From the NCBI GenBank assembly GCA_964036155.1, contig OZ038423.1, positions 14,275,249 through 14,339,248 of the forward strand: a stretch of 64,000 nt of DNA, in the 5' to 3' direction. The stretch's first letter is position 1. Each line of letters begins with the position of its first letter. Below the pieces are notes generated by a model, which was not told the DNA's origin, made no database searches, and saw only the letters and a list, made by a program, of their open reading frames with translations. The translations under genes and the position numbers were made by a program. Of the stretch, positions 36,585 through 46,321 are shown one piece after another. Source of the DNA: Diploscapter coronatus (lineage: Eukaryota > Nematoda > Chromadorea > Rhabditida > Rhabditidae).

Positions 36585-36830
36585 CAGAATGAACTTCATT
36601 ATGTTTCGTAGAATAGGAAGAAGTTTTCTGATATTTAATGAAATATATGAAGCGGTTTTTGTCTATCACTAAAAAAACATAATACGGAAAAAAGATAAGC
36701 TGTTTTTAAAAATAGCAGATAATGGAAAATTCACATTTTAGAATATGAACTTCATTATATTTCGCAGAGTTAAACATTTTTCAGACATTTAATGCTTTAC
36801 ACAGAACGGTTTTTTGCCTCATTAATGTTA
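36585..36830. repeat. Diverged tandem dimer
   Basis: A unit containing GAATGAACTTCATTATGTTTC ... ATTTAATG ... GCGGTTTTTG at about 36585-36665 recurs at about 36745-36820 as GAACTTCATTATATTTCGCAG ... ATTTAATG ... ACGGTTTTTTG. It is an old local duplication of roughly 155 bases. Confidence 0.5.
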
Positions 36831-37041
36831 GAATGAAATGAATCATATTTCAAGTGTGAAATGGATAAAAATTTTCATTTTCTCGTAAAAAACTAATTCA
36901 AAGAGTTGAATAATGTCAAATATCCCCTGCAAAATGCGCAAAAGTTGAACAAGTCCCTTCATTTTTCGGCCAATTTAGTCCGGTCGGATTTAATTGAAAT
37001 TTTTTTCAATCAATTGTATTTTTATAACTTTGATTATTTTA

Positions 37042-38452
37042 TTATTCATGCCGCTTCACTCCCCCTTCTGTAGTCGTATTACCAATTTTCTGAGAAGTTG
37101 TTTCGGCAATCTTATTATATTTAAAGCATTGTGAAATGGTCATTCTATAGGGTCGAATGAAATAAATCGAAATCAAAGGCGATGCGATTGGTATGATGCC
37201 AATAACGCTGAATGTGGAATATTCTAAAGCAAGATGATTGTAAATTCCTAAATTGAAACATGAATAATGGAAATTCGAAACATTTTACCAAATTGCCCTA
37301 GTAAGTAGCAAATAACTCCAAATGAAAAACATGCTGGTAACGTCGCTTGTACAGTAAGAGCCTACGATAATTTGCTATTAGAAATTTTAAAATTAAACCT
37401 CACCCTTAGCAACAACTTATGCATGACTCTGGTGCTGTTTGACATGATAGAAGCTAACTTCCTGAGTTCTTTCTTGATTTTCATGCGAAGAATTAGTATA
37501 GTTATGTAAATTGGCATTACGGGTACAGTCTAGGTTTATAAACCTTAAATAATAATAATAATAATCAATTTACCATGTTGACAATTAGATAAATAATCTC
37601 CCAACTTTCTAGCGTGTCAACCGTCCCAGTCAAGGTTTTATTTTCTATATCATACTGCGGAAATCGTATCTTCATGAAAGATTTCACCACTTCGGGATCT
37701 TCATAAGTGTTTAGAAAGAAAACCTGAAATGAAATTTATCAAAATATTATTCAAAGGCTCTCATTTACGCATTGTAACAAGGATGGAATGTAGATTAGCA
37801 GAATGATAGTGATAAGTGAAGAGCGCCTTGGAGCGTCGTGGAATAGAATATAATATCGATAATAAAATGATAACAGCAGGGAATACAAAGAGTGGGCATG
37901 AAGATGCATCATGATGTTGTGCCTGAAAGTAGTTTTTGGACTTTGTTAATTTTACAGTTGAATTGTGTAAAATTGATGAAATTTATCTTCTCATAATCCT
38001 CGCTTATTCTATGAATAGAATAACTTACGCTACGTAGCAAGTATATCCCCCGACAAATTGGCATGGCCCACTTGACAGCAAATAAACTGCTCGAGTTGCT
38101 GGTATCACTCTGAAAATGCGTCGCTATCCACGGAACCTCGAAAGAAACGATATACCGTTGCATCACGAATAAATCCGTCGCACAAGCTCCAAAATCGCAT
38201 ATCGCAGAATTCAGAATCAATACTGAATAACTTCGAATAGTACTCGGAGTCTTACATAGGCACAGATAGACTAAAATTGACTTAATTTTTCTATTACAAT
38301 TCATATTGTTAAATGAAAAATTACTTATAAAAATTCAAATATTTTTAAACCGGCCAACTTTTAAACTTACTCAACGCAACATTGAACAGAATGCCTAATG
38401 AGCTGGCTATCGAATGCCAGATGATAAATACCAAATCAACGAAATCAGCCAT
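37042..38452 (-). CDS. Chemoreceptor GPCR of the Str superfamily, SRD-like
   Basis: Nematode-specific seven-TM chemosensory receptor, expected in sensory cilia. Exon 1 (about 38371-38452) encodes MADFVDLVFIIWHSIASSLG. Exon 2 (about 38195-38305) has LCLCKTPSTIRSYSVLILNS. A 48-base intron that is nearly open in frame follows. Exon 3 then reads VIPATRAVYLLSSGPCQFVG with GYTCYV, which fits SRD proteins; reading through the intron would destroy this. Next come HNIMMHLHAHSLYSLLLSFY plus YRYYILF, then loop 2, TM5 (VPVMPIYITILILRMKIKKE), TM6 (ALTVQATLPACFSFGVICYL) and TM7 with SPLISIYFIRPYRMT. The stop is TAA 37042-37044 after a tail ending VKRHE. PxxSxYFxRPYR is the usual end of TM7 in this superfamily. 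The gene appears intact. Confidence 0.8.
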
Positions 38453-38779
38453 TCAGGAAGTTCATCAGAACACAAAAATCAGACATCACGTTTGAAGAGA
38501 TAGACATAGTAAATTGATTCATCCTCAAGTTAGTAAGTTGTAATCTCCTGTAGTGGAAGAGCAGGGAGATAATCCATTTTGAATACATTTACTTCGCAAT
38601 GAGAGGGCATCTTTAGAATTATTTACAAACTCAAATAAATTTGATGACTTTACTGAGGGAGAGTTCTCGTGCATTATTCGAAAATATGAAAATTTAAATT
38701 TAATAAAATCGTGAAAGATTTCTAAAATAGACTAATGTTTATTAAATTAGAACTAAACTCGTAGATTGAGATCAAAATT

Positions 38780-40253
38780 TCAATAATGAATACGAGATCG
38801 AAGTGATATGGCACTATCATTGGGTAATATTTTTCCAATTAGCGGATTTCGAATATATTTTTTCAGATCTAAGAATTATCGTCTTATGAAATAGCACATA
38901 AAAATTTGCACACCTTTCACGAAATTTATGACCGATTTATTGACATATGAAACGAAAAAAATATTGTAGACATCGAAAAATAACGTCGATGAAACATACA
39001 AAACGCATAGAGCATTTATAAGATCTGAATTTAAAATTTAAACATTTTAAACAAAAGGAAAACCTTGATTAAAAATTTCCATCGCAGCGCAAAATATGAA
39101 CATCACTCCATACGGCATTGTTGAGCAACTTAAAATTATTACCTAAAATTTAATACATCGAAAAAATTGAAATTTATCAAATACCTGACAAATTGAATCT
39201 TTCAGCAAAGCAATTTCCATTTTGCTGTTTGAACTTGAGAGCATTTGTCGAAATTCGCGAACTACTTTTATGGAAACGTATGATAAATAAGTGAGAACTG
39301 TAATTTCATTTGTAAAAATTTAGTTTTTGTATTTTACAAACTTGAAATTGCGACAATAATAAGGGAAATGCAAATGATAAAGGCTAATCTCATAATCAAT
39401 TGAAGATATTCCTCGCCGTAACCATATTTTTGCATGTTTATCGCTTTCGAATAGTCGTAACTACAGGCATTTATTTCCTTCAGAGATTCGTAGCAGGTGT
39501 AATTCTGTAAATTATATCTTTAGAAAATAATGTGACAGGTGATATTTTAAAGGCATAATTTTTGATGAAACTGTAAAAATCGGCATACCTGATAAGGTCG
39601 TAGAACGTAATCATTACAAAATATGCCTGCTCCAAGAGAATAGAAATAAAATGATGCTGCGAATGGAAAACATAGCGATCCAATAAATAGGGATTTTAAG
39701 AAAATAACGAGAGGTCGAATTGGATAATCGTGTTTGGTTGAATGGACGATAGTTTGTAGGCGAGTTGCAAAGGATATGCTAAATTTTACGTTTTGGTATA
39801 ATTAGAAAGTTAATGAATCATCAGAAATATATTTTACATAGTACACTAACATTTGAAAATTAAATTTGAAATTTTACGTCAAAATTGCCATCGAACCGAA
39901 GAAGGATCCATCAAATACTTGCAGCTGTGTATGCGGATTTAGCTCCAAGTATTCAAAAAATCCTCGAGTTTTAATCAAAGGAAACGGTATGTAGAATGAA
40001 AGGCGCATTCCTAAAAAGATTCACTTTTTTAAAGAAGTAAATTTTATTTACCCTCCGTGAAAGAAAGGCATGATAGAGTAGCCAAAGTAAGAAATATTAT
40101 AAAATACCATTTAGCGTTAGTGACTTGTTTAGGACACTTCAAATAAACAGATATGATAATAAGAGTACTGATAGTGAATGTAGCAATTCCAACTACTCTT
40201 AGAAACGCGAAATAAATTGGAGTTTCGACTTTGAACTCGGGACAATCGATCAT
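38780..40253 (-). CDS. Chemoreceptor GPCR of the Str superfamily, SRH/SRI-like
   Basis: Seven-TM receptor for an unknown external chemical. Exon 1 (about 40051-40253) reads MIDCPEFKVETPIYFAFLRV then TM1-TM2 with KCPKQVTNAKWYFIIF, a pattern of SRH/SRI receptors. Exon 2 (about 39880-40011) has DGSFFGSMAIL; exon 3 (about 39590-39780) has ISFATRLQTIVHST and two membrane spans. Exon 4 (about 39350-39505) has loop 2 with several Cys, then TM5 (LAFIICISLIIVAIS). Further exons have KMEIALLKDSICQVIIL (TM6) and LINALCVLYVSSTLFFDVYN (TM7). The last exon encodes KYIRNPLIGKILPNDSA ending SRIHY, stop TGA 38780-38782. Frames join cleanly. SRH is favoured over SRI, but the call within the superfamily is uncertain. 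Confidence 0.7.
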
Positions 40254-40950
40254 ATTGTCTGCGGAATATTGGTTTTTTGAAGAATTTTATTTGTGCAAAG
40301 AATTAAACATTAACCACAGAATCGAGCAGGTGGAAATTATTATGATCAATATTCTACTGATAAATAACGCATGACTTCATCAAACTTTCACTTACATAAG
40401 AAAAGTTAGCAAAATAAATTTGTTACGCAACATCATCCTCATTGCCTACTTTATTTTATTGAATTGTGAAAGAGGAATGAATTCGTAATTTTGTCTGTGT
40501 TTTAGAAGATAATTTTATAATATTAATTAAATGTAATAAATTATTCGAAATATAATATTTTTATTTGTATATGACATTAGAGAACGCAAGTGATATTCCC
40601 GATATGAAGGCAGAATTATGAAAGCATTTTTCTCAAAATCTTATCGAATATTCCTAGTGAATGTGATGTGTATGTATCTCATTTGACCATACTTGATACA
40701 AAAATTTCGAATAAATTAATGCAAAGGCAAGCTTCTTTTCAAGAAAATGACATTTCAATTGCTTGCAAGTATTTTTAGCAATCGGCAGCACATGTCAAAA
40801 TTATCAATGAAACGTCGTTATTACGTAAAAATCGTCACAGTTCGAGATAAGGCTTTATGGCGATACGCATAAGAGCACTTATAAACAATATTCCATTATT
40901 TTATCGTCCCAGTAGCTGCTTACTAATTTTCGGATTAACTTAACGAAACA
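40254..40950. other. Divergent promoter region
   Basis: AT-rich spacer between the leftward chemoreceptor and the rightward first lectin gene. It should hold both promoters. Nothing else recognised. Confidence 0.4.
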
Positions 40951-42562
40951 ATGTTTCCGTCATTTCGTCTAGTATTGTTGCAATTTTCTTTGGTAATCAA
41001 AATTCATGGTGGGCCAAATTGTGGTGTGGATGAGATAACGGATGGCACGAGGTTATTTTATTTGTCTATTGAAAAGTTTAGTAACAATTTTAGATGCTAC
41101 TTTTTGTCCGATAAAAGGATGGAATTCGACGCTGCACGAGAGGTGTGCGTGAATCTGCAATATGAACTCGTCACAGTGACCGATATGTTCAACAATAACT
41201 TCCTAGTTTGTTAGTGCAAGGTTAAAATTGAATTTAAATCTTGAAGACGATCTTCAGCAAAAGCGTTGAACAAATACGATGATTTGGCTACGAGTATTTG
41301 GATTGGATACCAGCAAATTGGAAGTACCTGGCAGTGGACGGATGGAAGCTCTAATGGATTTTATTATTGGGCTCCGGGTGAGTTGGGGGACTTACCATAG
41401 TTATGTTTTAGTGTTACTTTGTAAATTTCACTCTTTATGGTTATAATATTTTCTGAAAAGAATTTCTTGTAAACTATAGAAATTTTAGGACAACCGGCTC
41501 AATTAGACGTGCCTGAAGCTGCAACAATCAGGCTCATCGATGGACGTTGGACGGCGACTGACAAGAACACGAGATATAATTTTATTTGTTCTCAACCGCT
41601 TGGTGGAGGTTTGAGTAATGACATTCTTGAACAGTCAAACGTATTATTTCAGGTCTCACTACTGGAGCGCCTCAAACCATTCCAACTTCGACAATTATTC
41701 CAGCTGAAGGAACAAGTTCGATAGCTACAACGACTGCCGTTGGTGGATCAAGTACTATGACAGTAGAACCTAAAGGCAGCACCGTTTCATCAGCACCACC
41801 TCAATGCCTCAGTGGCTATACCTACTCGAATATTACTGGATTTTGCTACAGAGTTAACAATTTTCTCATCGAACCTTTGAATAGCCTATGATTTCAGAGC
41901 GTTAGCACATCTCCAAACTATGAAACGATAGACCTGGCGAACAGCACCTGTATTGGGGACAGTCGAAACGTCAACGTTTATCTGGCATCGATACATTCTT
42001 CTGCAGAGAACGATATCTGCTTGAGTGAGTTATCATTTATTTGGAAATATGAAAATTTTGTAAAAGTTCCTTCATATCTAAATGTCTTGAAAATATGCTC
42101 CAATGATATGTATCTGTCAGTAAATCTTCTTCCAGCATTCAAATTATCAGATGAAGGACAATAGTATCTTCATTGGAACACATTTCAAGGATTTGTATTT
42201 TTAAAAAAATTTTAAATTAAAGATCATGTATTTTTCAGAGTATTTCGCTGGAGGATACTATGCATGGCTCGGTTTGCGGGGTAGCTCAGAAATGTCGTTA
42301 ATGAATTCTGATGGAACGCCTTTTGACTTTCACGGATCATGGGGGACTAATGACACTAACCCAGCACTCTGTACGAGCGGGGATTGCTGTGTTGTGGTAG
42401 ATTTTTAGATTTACAGAATGTGTATAATTTGTTTCAAAAACCCAGATGAACACGGATCAGAGCGGTGCGCTGAAAGGCAAATGGTATTTGGTCGAATGCA
42501 ACATTCCCGAGGAAGAACAATTCTTATTTGTATATTTCTGTTGTAAATCAAGATCATTCTGA
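40951..42562 (+). CDS. Secreted protein with two C-type-lectin-like domains
   Basis: Signal peptide MFPSFRLVLLQFSLVIKIHG, then CTLD 1: GVDEITDGTR|CYFLSDKRMEFDAAREVC, LVTVTDMFNNNF, IWIGYQQIGSTWQWTDGSSN and WTATDKNTRYNFIC. A 42-base intron (about 41052-41093) has no stop and keeps frame, but must be removed to match the paralogues. A Thr/Ser-rich linker (about 41684-41795) leads to CTLD 2: CLSGYTYSNITGFCYRVNNF, LANSTCIGDSRNVNVYLASI, YYAWLGLRGSSEM and GKWYLVECNIP, ending KSRSF at TGA 42560-42562. Neither domain shows EPN/QPD or WND, so Ca-dependent sugar binding is doubtful. Such CLEC proteins are secreted and often respond to microbes in nematodes (family knowledge). It is the first of three tandem lectin genes. 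Confidence 0.75.
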
Positions 42563-42758
42563 TTTTATGGGCATTTTACTATTTTTGAAAATATATTTAT
42601 TAGGACTTGAAAAATAAATAGCATAATCGTCTAATTTGATATTTCTAAAGCAAGGATTAGCGCAGAAGTAACTGATAAGTTAGTGGCTGAACTAAAACTT
42701 TTTAGCATCATATCGAGTTAAAAATCGATAAGTTGTGTTTTCTTTGAAATTTTGCTGA

Positions 42759-44400
42759 ATGACGTCTTATTCTAGTTTGCTCATAATTATTTTTGTATTA
42801 TTTATCCGATTTCAACATTCTCAGAGTTGTAACCCAGAAGATAGTTGATAGCAATAATAGGTAGGAATATTTTCAAAACTTCACAAATTTACTCTTGATT
42901 TAGATGCTACTATTTCTCCGATCAAAAATTAAATTTTGATACTGCTCGTTCAGTATGTCTTTCAATGGGCTATGATCTAGTCACAATAACAGACATGTTC
43001 AACAATGACTTCATCCTTAGTAAGTAAAAAACCCGATTAAAAATTTAAATCATCAGAATTTTAGCCAAAGCACAGACGAAGTATGACAATATCGGCTCTA
43101 TGATTTGGCTCGGCTACACTCAGACTGGAAGCTGGTGGCAGTGGATAGATGGAAGTCAGAGTCCTTTCACAAATTGGGCACCAGGCAAGACTTTTCCGTG
43201 ACGAGCACACACTTATGGCTGATTTTTCAAAATTCTAATCTGCATTAGCGTTGCTCTTGATTATGTTAAATTCAAATTGAAACTGGAATTTGAAAACTTT
43301 CCTGAAATATTTCAGGCGGACCTCAAAATCTAGACGTCCCAGAAGCAGCCGTCATTAAACTGGTCGATGGCAGATGGGCGGCTGCTGACAAGCAAGCTAT
43401 ATTCAACTACATTTGTTCCAAACCTTTAGAAAGAGGTTTGTCAAACTTTTCCCTATTTCTAATTATCGAATAATAATTGAACTTATCGCAAAAGAAAATA
43501 ATTAAATTTCCCATTTCTTATATTTTGCATCCTCTTCCAGGATTTGATGAAAATATTTTGCAATGAGCAAAAGTACAGATGTAAAGTTAGGTCCAATCCC
43601 TGACATCAACTGCATATTCATCGGAGACGCCCTATACCTTGGAGATCCGTCATACGATACAACTAAACAAGCAACATATACGAAAGTAAGCTTTAAACAT
43701 TTTAAATTTGTATCCCAGAAACTAATAAAATATTTCTAAAACTCCAATTTCATACTTATTTTTAGCAAAGGGACTTGATATCAAACGTAGCGGCACAATT
43801 GTTTAACATTTCTGCTAACAGCACAAACAATTTTGGCGGTCGAAGTCAGTTCTTTGGATATAGCGAAGGCGGATTTACTTTCTACGATAATACTGACCCA
43901 TTTTTCAACTATGATGATTTCCTCGAGGATTTGACTACGAGTAATTATTGGGATAGTGATACTGTTGATATTAGTGCGGATGTTAATGGGTATGATTTAT
44001 ATATGATCAACATTATTAGAAATATCTAATTGTATTTTGGATAGTTTAGAACAATTGACAAATTGAATAACTTATTCGGCTGGAATCCATCAATATCACT
44101 CAATTCGACATGCATCGTATTCTTTTCTGGAGAGTATGTCAAAATTTCCTAATTAACTTCAAATATTCGTAATTCAGGACGGATTTAACTGGAGTTAGTA
44201 AAATTTCTAATGATATTTTCAAAACGCAAATTGGAGTCGGTATAGATAGTAAGCGAAACTTTTGAATGAACAAATTTCATGTGATCTTATCAGATACGGA
44301 CTTTTCCAGTGTGATTCCAAACTCTATAAAAATATCGAACAGTTTTACTGATGCCGACGCTGCACAAGTTGTAAATGCGATACTTGGAGCATTTTTATAA
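42759..44400 (+). pseudogene. CTLD-vWA lectin gene with a frame lesion in exon 1
   Basis: Exon 1 gives a signal peptide (MTSYSSLLIIIFVLFIRFQH) and SCNPED, where the paralogue has CNPADVTDGTR. Here a small indel brings TGA and TAG in frame at about 42838-42845, before the donor. Downstream all exons are open: CYYFSDQKLNFDTARSVC, LVTITDMFNNDF, MIWLGYTQTGSWWQWIDG and WAAADKQAIFNYIC. A GC-AG intron follows WAPG. The frame then joins, by an acceptor at about 43591, to a vWA-type domain: IPDINCIFIGDALYLGDPS, SQFFGYSEGGFTFYD, STCIVFFSGE, TDLTGVSKIS, FKTQIGVGID and FTDADAAQVVNAILG, stop 44398-44400. The MIDAS DxSxS is replaced. CTLD plus vWA is a known nematode lectin layout. The lesion may be real decay, an alternative 5' exon or an assembly error. 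Confidence 0.65.
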
Positions 44401-44833
44401 AAATTAAAAAGAACATTGGAAGCATAGAAAATGTTTGCATTTTCCAGGAAACTGCATCTTATGAAACCATTTTAGTATATTCATGCCATATTTTGTTAAA
44501 AGTTTGAACTTGATTGATTTTATTGTTGCTTATTCATACTTCATTTTACTGCTCTTAATTTATTATTTTGGTCACATTTCAAATATAATGGTCGTATTCT
44601 ATGTTCATTTTAGTATTAATGAATTGCAAAATAAACAGTGCATAGTCTTTCACATGAATGCTTGTTGATTAGGAAGGTTTAACGATGAACCCATTGACAT
44701 TGACACTGATAAGTTAGTAATGAAATTATTTCATTCCGCCTGGGAGCTGGTCATTAAATCGACGCTTGCAGCTAATTGATTTCACTTCCATAACAATCAA
44801 ATTTCACATTTTCCACTTTGAACTATATTTAAA

Positions 44834-45851
44834 ATGATATTTTATCAAAATTTCCTATTTCTCCCATTATTCGTACTCTTCCAAGTTCGAAGTTCTCTAG
44901 GATGTAATCCAGCAGATGTTACGGATGGTACAAGGTAAACACCATTTTTAATTAGCGAAATAAAATTGAGTACAATGCTATGAAAGATGAAAAATAATAA
45001 ATTAGATTTTCATATATCTTTCTTTTAGTAGTATTTAATAATTTCAGGTGTTACTATCTCTCCGATCAAAAATTAAGTTGGGACGCAGCTCGGTCGACAT
45101 GTCTTTCAATGGGTTATGATCTAGTCACAATAACGGACATGTTCAACAATAACTTCATCCTTAGTAAGTAAAAAACCCGATTAAAAATTTCAACCATCAG
45201 AACTTTAGCCAAAGCACAAGCGAAGTATGACAATATCGGCGCTATGATTTGGCTCGGCTACACTCAGACTGGAAGCTGGTGGCAGTGGATAGATGGAAGT
45301 CAGAGTCCTTTCACAAATTGGGCACCAGGCAGGACTTTTCCCTAACGAGAATGCACTTATGGTCGATTTTTCGAATTTTAATAAAATATTGTGAATTTTT
45401 AATCTGCATTAGCGTTGCTCTTGATTATGTTAAATTCAAATTGAAACTGAAATTTAAAAACTTTTCGAGAATATTTCAGGCGAACCTCAAAATCTGAACG
45501 TCCCAGAAGCAGCCGTCGTTAAACTGGTCGATGGTAAATGGGCGGCTGCTGATAAGCAGACCTACTTTGAATTTATTTGTTCAAATTCTCTGGGCGGTTG
45601 GAAACGCTCAATTTTATCCTCTAATAGGCAATAATTTAGGATACAGTACAATGACTCAAACCCCAACAGCTTCACCGACAATGTCTTCAATGTTTACTCT
45701 ATCATCTTCAACAACGACTAATGTTCAAGAGACTGCAACTTCTTCACTAATATTAACATCTCAAAGTTCTATGATTCCAACGAATTCAGCAGTCACAAGT
45801 TCAATAGGATCCACTATCGAGGGGGATTCTTCGACAGCTTATACTTTGTGA
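44834..45851 (+). CDS. Secreted C-type-lectin-like protein with Ser/Thr-rich tail
   Basis: Exon 1 encodes a leader (MIFYQNFLFLPLFVLFQVRS) and CNPADVTDGTR, exon 2 (about 45049-45162) CYYLSDQKLSWDAARSTC and LVTITDMFNNNF. Exon 3 (about 45209-45328) reads MIWLGYTQTGSWWQWIDGSQ and WAPG, ended by a GC donor (CCAG|gcagg). Exon 4 (about 45480-45597) reads VPEAAVVKLVDGKWAAADKQ and FEFICSN. The last exon encodes a Ser/Thr-rich tail (QTPTASPTMSSMFTLSSSTT) ending STAYTL at TGA 45849-45851. The single CTLD lacks EPN/QPD and WND motifs. Exons 2-4 and their introns are almost the same as in the preceding lectin gene, but the vWA domain is replaced by the mucin-like tail. It is an intact paralogue. Confidence 0.75.
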
Positions 45852-46321
45852 AAGGCATCAGGGATGTTAGCGACTGTACCGCATAAAATTCTCATATCTC
45901 TTATCCGATGATGAAATATGGCAAGAAGAAACCTTGTTGAAATAATTAACAAATAAATCTTTATATACAGTTCAGTTACCAACACCCATAAAGGCACTCA
46001 AGAATGATCCAAGCGCTTTGATATTTAAATGTTTAATAACGTGTTTTTCACGTTGGTATTCAGAGTACAATTTCAGACGCATGCCGTGATTCAAGAGAAA
46101 AATTAAAATTCAATAATCATCAGAAAGTTTTATTTTATATGAAAGCTTACGCCTCAATTTCAATTTCAAATCTCACGTCAAGTAATTTCGACTGCATTTC
46201 ACCGGCATTTTGTCGGACTATTTCGTGCTAAGCAAAAGATAAACAGTATGATCTCAAATTTAAAATTTGATCGTCTCAAGATAAGTGTGAAACCTAAAAA
46301 ATGTCTAAAACAAAACTCTCG
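45852..46321. other. Convergent 3' spacer
   Basis: DNA between the last lectin gene (+) and the UNC-93-like gene (-), which converge. It includes an AATAAA-type site at about 45952. No other gene seen. Confidence 0.45.

Larger units (their letters stand above)
34971..37041. other. Gene-poor repeat-bearing region
   Basis: No confident coding gene; the open frame at 35194-35427 has no recognisable domain. A GC-rich hairpin island lies at about 35430-35600 and a diverged tandem dimer at about 36585-36830. Confidence 0.4.

Noticed and set aside
41509..41724. Open frame in the lectin gene without the 41622-41652 intron
   Set aside because: It reads through an intron and shifts frame. The spliced frame continues into the Thr-rich linker and a second CTLD.
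45249..45497. 82-codon plus frame in the third lectin gene
   Set aside because: Shadow frame crossing the GC-AG intron; the CTLD frame is the other one.
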